From Wolfiporia cocos (taxonomy: Eukaryota; Basidiomycota; Agaricomycetes; Polyporales; Phaeolaceae), in the NCBI GenBank assembly GCA_029448655.1, contig JACCLO010000005.1:3534001-3598000 (forward strand): 64,000 bases of DNA, read 5' to 3'. Below are positions 11,099-24,213 of this stretch, in pieces. Made by a program: the position numbers and the translations under genes. Below the pieces are notes generated by a model that worked only from the letters and a program-made list of their open reading frames with translations, was not told the DNA's origin and searched no databases. How positions within the stretch are numbered: position 1 is the first letter of the stretch; each line of letters opens with the position of its first letter.

Positions 11099-11134
11099 GT
11101 AGGCGCCTGTCTGTTAGATTAGATAGGCGCCTGC
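11099..11134 (+). promoter_or_regulatory. Paired AGGCGCCT palindromes upstream of ADE2
   Basis: The palindrome TAGGCGCCTG occurs twice, about 25 bp apart, roughly 40-75 bp before the ADE2 start codon. Position and symmetry suggest a binding site or 5'-UTR structure. No known regulator is assigned. Confidence 0.4.
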
Positions 11135-11172
11135 ACCTGAAATTATAGTCCCTCGCAGTTGCCTACGACAAG

Positions 11173-13136
11173 ATGGACAAGGTAGTCGGCATTTTAGGTG
11201 GGAGTGGGTCTCTCTAGTTTCTCTTCCATCTGTTAATTGAGTCACTGATGGATTGTCCAAGGTTTTCGCCGCCTGCGCCTTCCTGACGCTGAAGGTACCA
11301 TTTTCGATAGGTGGCGGCCAGTTGGGCCGCATGCTCGCCCAGGCCGCCTCGCTTCTCAACATCGATGTCGTGATACTTGATGTTGGTCCAGCCACGCCTG
11401 CGAAACAGATTGTGGCCTCGCGTGTCCCGCACCTCTCGCACATCGACGGCTCCTTCGCGGACCCTACTGCCATCCGCACGCTCGCTTCCAAGGCGGACGT
11501 GCTTACCGTTGAAATCGAACATGTCGATGCTGATGTTCTCGAGGAGGTTCGATCGGCTCTTCCGCTTGGTGTGCATCCCGCGCCGGCAACAATCCGGATC
11601 ATCCAAGACAAATTTGCGCAGAAAGAACACCTTTCCGCGCGCGGGTGTCCCGTCTCCAAGTTTTTACGCGTGGAATCCAGTGTCGAGGCCATACGCGATG
11701 CGGTGCACAGTCTCGGACTACCGCTCATGCTAAAGAGCCGCACTCTCGCATACGATGGGCGCGGCAACTTTGTCTTGAAGTCGGAAACCCAAATTGCAGA
11801 CGCGCTTGCCGCGCTAGGCGACCGCCCCTTGTATGCGGAAAAGTGGGTACCGTTTGTCAAAGAGATAGCGGTTATGGTTGTGCGCTCAGCAACGGGCGAA
11901 GTGCTTTCGTACCCCGCGGTTGAAACCGTGCACAAGGACAACATATGCCACTTGGTATTTGCGCCTCTGCGTGACCGCGACCCGGCCGTGCAGGCTCGTG
12001 CACGCAAGACAGCGGAGGATGCAGTGCGCACGTTCAGCGGTGCGGGCGTCTTCGGGGTCGAAATGTTCCTCATGGCGGACGGTGCGTCTCCACCGATTGC
12101 CCACTCCCTCTGTTCTGTAGTGTTAAACCTCCCTTAATCACAGGCCAGGTCTTCCTGAACGAGATAGCTCCCCGTCCACATAACTCTGGGCACTATACGA
12201 TTGAGGCATGTGAAACCTCGCAATACGAGAATCACCTCCGCGCCATTCTTGGCCTTCCGCTCGGCTCGCCCGCGCTCAAGGTACCCTCCGCCGCAATGCT
12301 CAATATCCTCGGTGCCTCCTCGTCCATGAACGACGTTACCATGCTCGCTCAGGCGGCCCTCACTGTCCCCGGCGCCCGTGTGCACCTGTACGGCAAGGCG
12401 GCATGTCGCGCGGGTCGCAAAATGGGGCACATCACCCTCGTGGCTCCTTCTGATGCCGAGCTACGCGCGCGCCTCCGGCCACTGTTCGCCGCCCTTCCGG
12501 GAACCTCGCTCAGCCAGCGCGAAGAGGAGATCGAGAAATATGCATCGTACCCTGCGCCTGCGCACTCACACGCACAGCCCCTTGCGGGGGTCATCATGGG
12601 CTCCGATTCGGATCTGCCTGTCATGCTTCCCGCCGCGCGCATGCTTGACCGCTTTGGCATCCCCTACGAGCTCACGATTGTCTCTGCCCACCGCACGCCA
12701 GACCGCATGGTCGAGTATGCGCGGTCGGCAGCCGCTAGGGGCCTACGGGTCATCATTGCGGGGGCCGGTGGCGCTGCACATCTCCCTGGTATGGTTGCAG
12801 CCATGACGGCCCTGCCTGTGATCGGCGTACCGGTCAAGGGTAGCTCGCTCGATGGCGTAGACTCTCTGCATAGTATCGTGCAGATGCCTGTAAGTGACGA
12901 GTGGCTTGATAGGCTCAAGATGACTAACTCATTTGTAGCGAGGCATACCGGTGGCTACAGTGGCCATTAACAACGGCATGAATGCGGGGTTGCTTGCCGT
13001 TCGTGTACTCGCGGCGGGTACGCCTCGCCTCGTCAACGAGATGGAGTTGTACATGAAGAGCATGGAGAACGAAGTTCTCGGCAAGGTAGACAAGCTCGAA
13101 GAGGTGGGCTGGGAAAAATATGAAGTCAAGCGGTAG
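11173..13136 (+). CDS. ADE2: Phosphoribosylaminoimidazole carboxylase (ADE2, PurK-PurE fusion)
   Basis: Four exons (11173-11197, 11311-12081, 12144-12889, 12939-13136) give 579 residues, the normal size of fungal Ade2. Exon 1 encodes MDKVVGIL; splicing then gives [13 protein letters not shown], the start of the PurK ATP-grasp half, with [15 protein letters not shown] and [16 protein letters not shown] further on. The PurE half starts near residue 414 with [13 protein letters not shown] and has [10 protein letters not shown] and [17 protein letters not shown]. The enzyme converts AIR to CAIR in cytosolic purine synthesis. All three introns are GT-AG; the last has a TGACTAAC branch-site match. 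It is divergent from RSA3 and convergent with the glucanase gene, whose stop codon lies 273 bp away. Reading the genomic strand without splicing gives early stops, which is expected. Confidence 0.96.
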
Positions 13137-13409
13137 CATGACCGCATCAAGCATTATGTTACGTTACGGGGGCTTCATGGAAGAAATAGACTCACTACAG
13201 ATCTCGGGCTGCGTGAGGTGATCGACGGCATTCATGCATTCGTCTACAGGTACAAAGTCCACAGCGTTCACAACATGGCCCTACTAGCGTGAGGTATACA
13301 TTTATAAAAGCTGTCAAGAAGCTATCAGCAGCATGTACGGTAGTCATCGTGTGTTCAAATTGTCCTCGGAAGAGATCCCCAGAAAACAAGAAAACAATAA
13401 CGCATGCAT

Positions 13410-16075
13410 TTACAGATACGGCTCCCCCGTCGGCGCGGGCGTCTGCTGCCCATTACAGATGAACGCGGTCTGCGCCGCACTTGCGCCCCACGCATCTGGA
13501 TAGTCGCATCCCTGAATTGGTACGATCGCGAGCGCGGTGTCCTGCGCATCCGCCCAACCCTTCCCGACGGTGATCGTCGCGCCCGTGAAGGTCGGAGGGG
13601 GCAGCGTCGGCACGGCGCTCGTCGGCGTGTACCGCGGGAGCGAGAGCGGGTCCGCCGAATTGGCGTTGTTGATCGCTGGAGGCGGGTATTGGCTGTACGC
13701 AGCGACCGCGGTGGCGGGAATGTCGCCTGCGCCTGCGCCGCCCGTCTGCCAGGACGCATAAGTGCCGTCGAAGACATTGCTATCGGCGACGCCGAGGGCC
13801 TCGCAGGTGCCGATGGCCGTGCGCGGGTCGGCGGGAATCCACCCTTTGTTCATGCAATGTCGGAACAATATCGCTGGCTTCAGGTATCACTCACCGTTTT
13901 CGAGCCCGAGCTGGTATGACCAGAACGGAGACTCAATCTTGCCAGTTGCAGACGAAGCCCCAATCTAGGTGCATGTTAGTCCCGCGAGTGCATAGAATAT
14001 CGTTGACTGCACACCTTCCAAGTCCAGAAAAAGTATCCGGGGAAGTGCATGATGTCCATCTGGGCCATCACGAACTGCTGGATGCCCGCTTTAGTGGTCG
14101 CGTTCCAGGACTCGTAGTCATTCCATTGGTCGCAACCTCCGGTGTACGTCGGGTTGTTGCCTACGCCGGTCACCCACAAGCCACACTGCGGATAAAGAGG
14201 ATGTGAGGTAGCACGAGTGCGGGGCGGTGGGAACATACGTCGTTAATTGCAGCACTCCATTCGCCCGTGATCGTGACCCCAAAGGCGGCCTGTGACTGGT
14301 TCACGCCGAATGACTGACATGCGTAAGTCGGGAAATAGCTCAGGTCGTGGTAGAAGTTTCCGCCAAATGCCTGTTGCAGAAGCCATTCTAATGTGAGCAG
14401 TATCCTAACCATCCGGGGCAAGACTCACGATGTAGGGATGCGTATCCAAGACGACGCGCTGAAAGGGGGGACATCAACGATACTTCCAGGTGGCAGATCT
14501 GCACCACTCACGTCTGAGTTGGGGAGGAATCCCTGCCAGGCGCCCAGCCCCATAAAGCCATCATGAATGACCATAGCAGGACCTTTCCCGATGCCAGTCT
14601 AGAGTGACAGGTGAGGATCTATGTTCACCAGCCGAGTATCGGAGTGGACTAACAACATCCCGCATCATCTCGTACGTCTTCAGGTAGCTACGGCAAATGA
14701 GCGCTTGAACACTGGAAGAGACGCAAAGCACCTACAACCGCCTGATCTGGTCCATCCCGATGACACCCACAACCGGCTCGTTGATGACGCCCCACATGGT
14801 CACGACGTCCGTCCAGCCCTCCTCGGCAATGAACTCTGTGATGATCCTGATGTAGTCGAGCGCACGCTCTGCGTTCGCGACGCCCATCGGGCCGTTAAGG
14901 AAATTAATCGAGCCCTCCTTGCCCGAGTGGTTGTACCCATTCTGCGAGCCGGGGATGGTGTGGAGGTCGAGGAGGATGCGCAGGCCGTACTTGCGGGCCC
15001 ACTGGAACGCCTTGAGCGCATACGTCCACGCTGTACGCACGAGGAAAGGCTCGCCCGGCCAGACCTCGATCGCCCAGAAGGGGAGCGGGATGCGTATCCA
15101 GTTGAGGCCCGCGCCTGCGATCTGCGCAAAGTCCTGTTCGGTCTGGTGCGTGTCGTCAGGCGGCGTCGTCGGCGTGGGGAAACAAGAAGCGGCGGACTTA
15201 CGATGAAGGTCTGGTAGTGCTGCTCGATCTGCTGGATGCCGCCGTCCGGGCTTGTGTCTTGGCGCATCGCGTAGCTCAGCGTCCACTCGTCGACCGCCAT
15301 CCCTGCTGGTATCTGGGCGCTCGGGATTACGTTACCGTACTTTTCATAGAGTGCGGGAGTGATGAATGGCTCGAGCACGAGCCACCCGCCGAGGTTTATC
15401 CCCTGGATATGGTGTGTCGTAAAGTCCCACTCCTCGGAGAGCGGGGGCGTGTAAGACTGGGCCTGCGCAGAGTTATTGAACGGGTTCGCGGGGTCGGCCA
15501 CCCCTGCAGACGGTCAGTGGGCCGAGGCGGGCAGACAGAACGGGAAACACACAGAAGCCGCCAAAGTTATTGATGTAAATGAAGGTCGTGTTGTCGTCCA
15601 TGGTGACCAAGGAGCCGTTCCTGCCCCACGTTGCGAGATTACTGGTGGGATTCCCGGTACCTGTGCCCGTACCACTGGTCGAGTTAGAAGTTCCGTTGCC
15701 ACTTCCAGAGCCAGATGTGGTCGCAGAGCCTGCCTTTGCGTTACTGTTGTGATGCTTGTGCACGAGCGTCACAGGCAGGGCGATGGCTAGCACGATAACG
15801 ATCACGACGATAGCCAGGGCAGCAACTAGCAGGCCGACGCGTCTTGTCCTGCTCCGCCGAGCGGGCGATGCATCAGGGCCAAACGGGGACGACTCTGGCT
15901 CGGGCTTTGAGAGCGGGACATCGGAGCCATTGTCCGGGGTGAGGAAGGGGCGTGCGATGTCTGCCAACGCGGGCGTGCCTGCGGGCGTGTCATCTAGACT
16001 GGCAAAGGGATCCTGGGCAGGGTCGCCGCCGCCGTTTGGCCGAGAACCGTCGGCGAGGGATGCGCGTCGCGACAT
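13410..16075 (-). CDS. Membrane-anchored exo-beta-1,3-glucanase (GH5, subfamily 9 type)
   Basis: A multi-exon gene (at least six short introns). The first exon (start 16075) gives a cytoplasmic tail MSRRASLADGSRPNGGGD, one membrane segment near residues 80-105 (GLLVAALAIVVIVIVLAIAL) and a Ser/Gly/Thr linker: a type II membrane protein. The catalytic domain follows: NLGGWLVLEPFITPALYEKY, RIPLPFWAIEVWPGEPF, DLHTIPGSQNGYNHSG, GVINEP with the acid/base Glu, VLDTHPYI, and VTITGEWSAAIND with the nucleophile Glu. The end GWIPADPRTAIGTCEALG and a cysteine-containing tail match the family. It hydrolyses terminal 1,3-beta-glucosyl bonds in cell-wall glucan, acting outside the plasma membrane. Splicing NNFGGF to WVADPANPFNN confirms the first intron. 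All catalytic residues are present; nothing looks broken. Confidence 0.93.
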
Positions 16076-16559
16076 GGAACGAGCGACAGCGAGCAGGGAG
16101 AAGACGGGAGAGGAGAGCAAGGAGCGTGGAGGTCCGAGGGCGATTTGAGGGTCGCATGTCGAGCACTTTGACTAGGGGATAGCGCGCGGTTTCCAGATCG
16201 GCTCTAGGATGGCCATGGCCCTTAGGATGGCCCTCATCTACGTTGCCCATATTTGGGGTAGCACCGATCCCATCTATTCCCACGCACACTCCCGACGAGG
16301 ATGAGCAGGGAACTCGAAGAAATTGTGAACATTATTCGCGGGAGACGAGCAGAATGCACACTCACCCATCGCACACGCCAAGGACTGCAGCGCGTGTGCC
16401 CAGCAGCGCGTGCGACTGGCATGTGCCGCCCTGTGCGCCTCCGGGCTAAGATCGCCGCCCAACGCGCTCACATGTCCGCCCACTTCTCACACCGCTTACC
16501 GCCCACCGCGCGTTGAACAAGCTCGTGCTGTCGGTATAGACATTCTGCTATCTGATACC

Positions 16560-19500
16560 CTACACGCCCCGCAGATTCCTCACGACCTCCCTCCTCGCCC
16601 ACTCGCCCACCGTGCTCTCCTTTTCCCCCGCAATCGCACGCCACACCAGCAGCCTCGGCGTCAGATCATCCCACTCCGCACAAACACTAGACGCATCGAT
16701 CGCCATTGTCGCCCGCCACAGCGCCTCCACGCACGCGCCCCAATCCCGCACAGCGTCCGCGTCGGGCGCGTCGAACAGACCGCGAGCCGAGTGCGGCGCC
16801 AGAGAAGCCCCCGAGCTTCGCGGCAGCTGTCCAGAGGACGCATGCACGTCCGCCTCCAGCGATTGGAGGAAACCCACTCCGCGCGCGATGATGCGCGGTA
16901 GCCTCGAGACGGGTGCACCGGGGAGCAGGCTGAGTCGGAGCACGAGCGGCGCCGCCGCCACGAAGACCGCCTTCGTGCACGCTTCCAAGACGCGTCAGCC
17001 CATCGAAAACCCATGTGCCGAGCAGCACCTACCGGAGCTCTCCAGCACGTTGAGGATACAGCGGCCGATGGTGTCGCGCCAGTCCCCGCCTGTCGTCGCC
17101 GGGTCCACGACGGCGAGCACGTTCTCCATAATCCGCACCCATGCGAGCGCCTCGTCCGCACGCACGCGCCGTACCTGCATCTCAACCCACACAAGCAGCG
17201 ACCCCTTGAGCACGAGTGCGGTCGCTGCGCGGGGATGGCATGTCAGGTTCGCGAGCACCTGCACAAAGCCGCGTCAACAGACAGCCATAACTCCACCATA
17301 AAGACCTGCCTCCAGAATCCCTCTGCGCACTCCGCCATCGCGCTCCTCGCCGGCAAATAGGCTCGCCAGAAGCTCCCACGTATGTCGTCGCCTCAGCACG
17401 CTCCATTCCTCGCTCGTTCCGCCGTACATCCCGTCTGCGATGAGCCGCACAATCCACGCGCGCTCGCGGCGCCACTCGTCCGTTGCGCTGTACAGCATCC
17501 CGAAGAGCAGCGGCACGTCTCCGACATCCAGCGCGGGCCTCTGCAGGAGGAACCGTGCAATGAGCGGGTACGTAAATTGGTGCGGGTTGAACACGCCTCG
17601 CAGCGCGTGCGCGAGCAGAAGCGTCGTGTACGCCGGGAGACGCGGCGGTTCGTCCTCTGGGTCACCGTCTGCTGGCGGTCGCAGCGCATCCTTCAGCAGG
17701 TTCAGAATGTGCAGCACATGCGGCTTCTCTTGCATGTCCGCATCCTGCAATGAGTGCTAACTGAGCCATGTCGTGACAGCAAAAATGCTAAATGCCGTTA
17801 CCTGCAGAGAGCGATGCAGCGCAGCGAGCTGCGCAAGAGCCATCCCGCGCAGCTGGCCGTCCCTCGCAGACAGTGCGCGAATAAGCAGGCTGACGACGTT
17901 TGTCCGGAACATCTGTACCCAGTTCAGCGCCGACTTGGGCTCGCCCTCGCTCAGCATTTGCGCAAACAGCGACACGACAAACACCGGGTCATATAGTGAC
18001 CCGTCTGCCCCTTGCTTCTCAAACACGTTCGACTCCACTGTCCTCCAGCGGGGAAACGCGAGGCACGTCTGGAACATGCGCGCCGCGTCGAAGCTTTGCA
18101 CTGCCTCGAGAGTACTACCGGATGTTGCCCCCGAGAGGGCATTCCATCTGCTGCATAGCGTAGCAGTCGACATCCGCCGTGTGCTCTCAAATAGCCGAAA
18201 AATGGACAACAGGCGCTGGTCGGACAGGGACAGCGTGCCGGCGTACAAGGGGAGAAGCGGTTCAATGTGAGTCGGCTGACATGTGTTCGTTGGATGTTGG
18301 TGGAAGAGCGTATGCAGAAGGAATACGATGCCGTCCCGAGAGGCAGCTGTCGTATTATAGAGCTGGGGGTGCTGCACGATGCTTTGTAGGAACTTGTTCA
18401 CTGTCACAGGCTACGGGTAGTCAGCGGGATGTTGCGAACGAGAATGAACGATGCTTGCCTTCATGCTACAGGCATCAATCAGCGCCTGCATGAACCGCAG
18501 GATCTCGCCATTGGCAAAGTGATTCTGTATACCGGCTGACAAAACAGGTTCTACCAAGTGTGATTTCACGGACGATCCGAGTTTGAAGAGAGGAGCTGTG
18601 GAACATTCTTATTTCAATTCCACCATGAGCACAGCAGATGTAGCTCACCGAGAGCATCAAGCATCTCTGCAACATCGTCGTCAAGTCTGCCAAGGGAGAA
18701 TGTCTGGACCGCCCAGCGCAGGCCTGTCTCCACGAGCGCGTCTGCAATCTTCACGACTCCTGCGCCAAAGCCGCGAACGATCGACAATATCTCGGGACGT
18801 AGAGTATCAGCCGTGACTTTCTCGCACTCCTTTTGCAAGACTGAGAGCAACTTCTGTCGTGATTGAGGCAGCAACTCGATCATGATACAAATACCACTCG
18901 CGATGAACGAGTAGGTCTCCGTATGACCTCGCGAGGTCTTGCCCGATGAGAGCGTTCGAACGAGTCGCGTAAAGTGAGGAACTATGTAGTCCGAATCTTC
19001 TCCGGCGAACACTTCCCCAGAGGCAGAGTCAAAAAGCGAGAACAAGATCTTTGCCAGATGACTAGTAGAGCACGCAGTGCTGGAATCCGACTTGAGCCAC
19101 TCCTTCACCACCGCGCTGGAGGAAGCCTGAGTATAGAGGAGATTGGTGACAACATCAACGACAGCACTAGATATCTCGTGCTGTGTCAGAAAATCTTGAA
19201 CGTTAATCTCTGCTCTAGCGGTTCGGTGAGACCACCGTTGTCTGGACAGAGATACGCATTCAGCCAGCTTGCTCCCTTCCATAGTTAATTCGTGGATTCC
19301 ATTATGGTGCAGCGGTAGGCCACCGCGTGTCGCTGCAGCGACAAGCGAGTCCATTAAAATCGAGTCTGACAGTAATGGGCGAAGCATAAGCAGCGAGGGA
19401 AGATGGGATTTCAGAAATTCGGGTCTCCGCTCAGCAACGGGGATGATCGCAGATAGGATAGCTTCGATAATCGCCGGGTCAGCATATGCAGTAGTCTGTG

Positions 19501-22500
19501 TTGCTAATTCGTCCAAAAGATTGAGCAAGGCGTCCGTCTCCATCTGTGGGATCCAAAGCGTCGCAGCTGTTTTCTAAATAGAACATCAACTGGAGGCCTT
19601 GCGCAAGAGTCGCATATATGCACACCTGTTCAGCGGTCATGCTGGGTGAATGATCTTTTATGAGGAGCACCCAATACGCGGTAAACTCTCTGACAGCTTG
19701 CTTCGTATCCTCTGGCGCATTGTCACTGAACGCGCTGAGTAACTCGCGGAGACCTGTAGAACAATCAGGATCTTGCAAAGCATATTATCTACACGGTGAT
19801 CTCGCCTTTTTGTACGCTGCTCGCGCACGATTTGCTGCAAATCTGCTTGATAGCGTCCAGCTGGAACGTGTGCCTCAGCAAATCGTCCATTTTGTCCTGT
19901 GAAAAATGAGCGCTAGCTCGTTTGACGATGGCAGCAAGAAGAAAGAGCATATCCCCTGTTGCTGTTGCATTAGACTCAGAGGCTGCAAGACGATGATTGA
20001 TGAGCATCACTGCTCTCTTGATCTCGACAAGAGTCACCGTTTTGGCGAACAGACTACTGGATAGTAAGTCTCGCGAGTGAGCGTCCGCGAGTCGGATGTC
20101 ATCACAGTGGAAGAAAAGCAAGTTGAACGTCAACCTGGAGGACATCATAAATTGACGGATTTCAAGCGTGGTGTGCAAACGTACTGATTTTGTAGATCGG
20201 CATAACGCCTTACAATATCGATGCAGTCCCACACGGAGTGCTCATCTGGCCTAAGATATTCAAACAGATCTCTCAAAGCAGGCTTGTGAACGCGCTCTAC
20301 GAATAGAACGAGCCGGGTAATTTGAGACCTATCTATCGAGTGATGGAGAGTGCGGAACCAGTCAACAGCTTTCAACGCAGAGGAGCGTCGTGCAATCGCA
20401 TCTGAAGCTGTCGAGGCATTTTAGCGCAACGGAAGAGCATTGGGCCCCAGGAAGGAGAACGCACGGATTTCGGAATCTTCCAGCCCTATTATAAACTTGT
20501 CGATCTCTGCAGAAGCAGCATCCATATCCGCAGTCGCTCGATCGGGTCTCTGTAAGTACCGCAGAGAAGTTCCAAGAAAAACACCTTCGCGGCGTATAGC
20601 GGCAGAAAGAAGATCATTTGAAGATCTCAGAGCCTCCTCTTCCACTGCTGTGATGCTACCTAGTTTTTTCACTACCCGGTCGAGAATGCCAAGATGTAGC
20701 ACCTTGCTACAGAGTCGCTGAACAAGCTTCCGCGCGTAGGAGATCACAGCTAAAGCATCCGACGCAGTAAGGAGCTTCGCCTTCATTTTCGTGCTGAGTT
20801 GTTCCAATACCGTCATGAGAAGAGGACTAGGGACATCCTCACGCTGCCCCGTTGTAGGAACATCATTACCGTCGGAACCACTTAGTAGGTTGTCGAGCTC
20901 TTCCAGATATCTGTAGGGAATTTTGACGCATTGTTGTGCACAGTCGTCGAGGAATGCGATTACTCCAGAAGATTCATCTGTTAGAAGCGCTTCGTCGGCG
21001 GTCTTAAAGTCAGGAGAACGAGAGGTGGAAGGCAGCGCATCAAGCCATAGAGCCACCTCGTTGTGATCGTGTTGGAACAACAAGCTGTTCGAGAGAGCGC
21101 TTTGTAGAAGAGACGCGATAGCAGTCTGAACGGGTCGGCTGGTAGTCGACACATAAACCTTCAACAGTATCTTGAAATTGCTATGCGGAGATCCAGCTAT
21201 GACTGGTCTTGAATGGACGACTGGATGAACCATGACGGAGCGACTCACCTGTTTTGCCGCACCAGTTGAACTGCTCTGACTCTTCGAGCAATCTCAAGAC
21301 GTGTAGTTGGCGGAGGGTGTCAAACCCATCGATGGCAGATCTAGAAGTACTTGGAGAGTTGGTGATCGCCTCCTGGAAGCCTGCGAGTAGCTTGCCTGCG
21401 TCGAATCGCGCCTCTGCGACAAGTGACGGCAGCGAGCGATGATACAGCCATAACAGTCTTTGCGCACTCTCTGCCAATAGCGCCAATTTCATGGGATTGG
21501 TTGGACTTACTGCACCGACGATCTTGTCGCTGGAAGAGCCCTCGACTGTGGTGGGAACGTTGGCGTCCCCTAATTTCTGTGACAGGCCAATAATAACCTG
21601 GAAGTCAGGCACCCTCTTTCGAACCTCTCGTTCAATCTCGTTGCGTCGCCGACTCCATTGACCCTCCTCATCTTCCTCCAGCGACCGTTCAATCTCAGCA
21701 AACGCGTCCATGACCGCCTCGTACTTGAGCAGACATCTCACAATCGCGAGTGCGGTACAGTGCTGCACTAATGCAGAGGAAGACTGCAGCCCGCGTGAAA
21801 AGTGAGCTTTTATGTTGCTGGCAGGCAGAATATTGTCCATGATAGTCGAAAGCGGAGGTGGTGCGGGCTGACACAACGCCTGACCGGCGCCCTCATTGAG
21901 GAAAAACGTCGATTTGGGCACTGGAAGAGATACCACGGAGCCGTAAAACGCTATGTTGGCTATCCATTTCGATGATAGCCGCGGCTCCAGTGCAGGGGCG
22001 GCAGAGGACCAGTATCTGTACCAGATCAGCGCAGATACAATCGATATCACGCAGCACATACCCGGACACAAGCTCTGGACACGCAGCAAGTATCTTGAAC
22101 GCCAATTCTTGCTGGCGCGAATCTTCGTTAACTTTCAGGGTTTTCAGTACATTTGCCAAAATCTTGTTGTATATTTTTGAGTTCTTCCGGCTGTTACCGG
22201 AAGTCTCGAAGTCATTCGCATCACGCGATGGCTTCTCTTCCGGATCTTCCTCTCTGGGGTACCAACCTCGGTCCTTGAAACAAATGCCAACGCCAGGACG
22301 CGTGCAAATGGCGAGCAGGAAATGATGGACTATGTCTGCAGGGATATGCTCTGAGCTGCGGGAGCCTGAGGAATCGCGATCGTATATCCTGACTAGCTGG
22401 AGCTCTAGGTCAATGGGCATTCGATACATACGTTGGATTACACACCTGAGAGAGTAGAGCCTCGTTGAATAGATTGACCTTCAATGTCCTCCTGACTTTG

Positions 22501-23518
22501 GCATCGGACCACAGGCCTATCCAGCATACCTCCAGGACTCTCCTTATGAGCGACGATTGGTCTTGAGGAAGACCCTTGAAGAGGGACGCGAACAAATCGC
22601 GTCGTTGTTCCAAGAAAGTCGCTTTGACAGCACCCGGCGTTGTGCTGTCCACAAAAGACAACAGGAAAAGGACGAATAGCGTACGAATATCTAGGATCAG
22701 ACACTTTAAGCACTTAGAACTAATGACATAGACATTCTATGTCGCCGCACCAGGTTTTATCATTATATTAACTTGTTCTTCTATTTTGCCCCTTCGCCTC
22801 ATGTGCAGCAGCTTCTGCAGCGACTGAGATTTGATAAGTTACGTTAATATCTGCAGATGGTTCACTTTTGATGCTGACCTTCGTCTCCCAAGGGAATGCT
22901 TCAAAAGTATTTTTGCGCTCCCTTCCGCCCGCAAAATTAGACAGGCTATAGTATAACTTAAGCGTTACCAGCAGTAGTTCCGTGTGTGATCCCCCCAGAT
23001 ATGAGTTTAGATAATGCAGGTACTTTGGAGAGAATAACGACTTGATGATCGGCTGAGCGTGCGCATGGTATGTGTAATGGGTCGACAGAAGAGACAGGAT
23101 AGAAGAGAGCACGCTGACTAGCAGAGTCAAACGGGACATTTGGCGCTGCGTGGTGTCATGCATTGAAGGTGGTGAGTTACACAAGTGAACTCACCGAGCT
23201 TGTTGCTTCCCACACTCGGAAAATATCCTCCGCCCCCGGAGAGGCCTCAAGCCACTCCTTCAATAGTAGTAAGCGTTCGTCGTTTGCAGCTGGGTTTGCC
23301 TCGTCATATTTTAGGGTCAGTTGGTTGCGTAACGTTGTCAAGGCTGGTGCAAGCCCATTCCATTACTATGCGCACCCGTCACGGCTGAGATCCTCCTGCT
23401 TACCTTCTTGTAGAACATTCTCATCCTGGGATCCAAGGCTGCGCTTGATATCTGCATGGCTGGAGAACCTTCGCTCCTCCGAATGGTGGTCCTTCTTTTG
23501 TGGTTTGCGTGAAAACAT
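16560..23518 (-). CDS. URB1: Nucleolar pre-ribosomal-associated protein 1 (Urb1/Npa1)
   Basis: A roughly 7-kb minus-strand gene with many short introns, giving an estimated protein of around 2000 residues, in the range of fungal Urb1. The start is at 23518 (MFSRKPQKKDHHSEERRFSS). The Npa1 N-terminal domain is clear after splicing: ETK-SLQKLLHMRRRGKIEEQ, DIRTLFVLFLLSFVDS, RRDLFASLFKGLPQDQSS, WSDAKVRRTLKVNLFNEALL, then CTALAIVRCLLKYEAVMDAF and REVRKRVPDFQVIIGLSQKL. The C-terminal armadillo-like region runs to the TAG at 16560-16562 (EWARREVVRNLRGV). Urb1 scaffolds the Npa1 complex on early pre-60S particles in the nucleolus. Exons I followed at the N-terminal end stay in frame through at least six introns, so the gene appears intact. 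It lies in tandem downstream of nothing on its 5' side; the glucanase gene begins 485 bp past its stop. Confidence 0.9.
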
Positions 23519-23836
23519 TTGAGCCGGCCTAGTAGTATAGGGTAGTGGTCGCCGATGACTTGTTAATTTCGCGGCGGGCGGAACGCGGTCACGTGATCAA
23601 ATATGACCCTAGACGCGTCCGCTGCGCGTCAAGTCGACGACATTTTCGGTGAATGCGATGACTTCCACTTCAGTAACATTGTCGTATAAAGCTGTTATAA
23701 TTACTAGCCCCGTTGTCTGTGTATTGCACTATTTCTGGAGGACTGATCTTTTGAAATAGATTTCAGGTCTGAGTAACAGCCGACAATTCTCAGTCTGCCA
23801 GAGATCAGAGGTGCAATATTCACAGTATCCCCATCA
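23519..23836. promoter_or_regulatory. URB1 upstream region
   Basis: No gene. A TCACGTGATC element at about 23590 recalls the CACGTG core in the RSA3/ADE2 inverted repeat, and a GACGCGTCCGCTGCGCGTC stretch follows. Function is not known. Confidence 0.35.
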
Positions 23837-24213
23837 TATTTTAGTATTATCTTCTCACAATACATGTAATTTAACATGTAAGCAGTCCGAGGCGCGGATG
23901 TGGAAATAGATGCAGAATTCAAATAAGAAGGTCGTTTGTCTCATTGAGTGATGGAAGACAGCATACTTCTACATCGCAAACACTTCTGTATTCTCAGTGT
24001 TCTTGGGTGGAAATACCTTGCTAAGTCAAGCAAAAAATTCACAGAATCCCCGAGCCCTACGATAGCGGTTCAGGTGACATATTGCCGGGGCACTGATCGT
24101 TCACATTGGTGCTTCCCTCCATCGTCATCTGTTCAACAAACAAAATATCCAGGCGGTCGTATCATCAACGGGTAAAGTAAGCCTGGTAATGAATGCTCAC
24201 TGAGTAGCTGTCT

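Noticed and set aside
13404..13919. 171-residue plus-strand open frame
   Set aside because: It lies opposite the conserved C-terminal exon of the glucanase gene (GWIPADPRTAIGTCEALG on the minus strand); an antisense shadow of GC-rich coding DNA.
14621..15217. 198-residue plus-strand open frame
   Set aside because: Antisense to the GH5 catalytic exons; no known motif.
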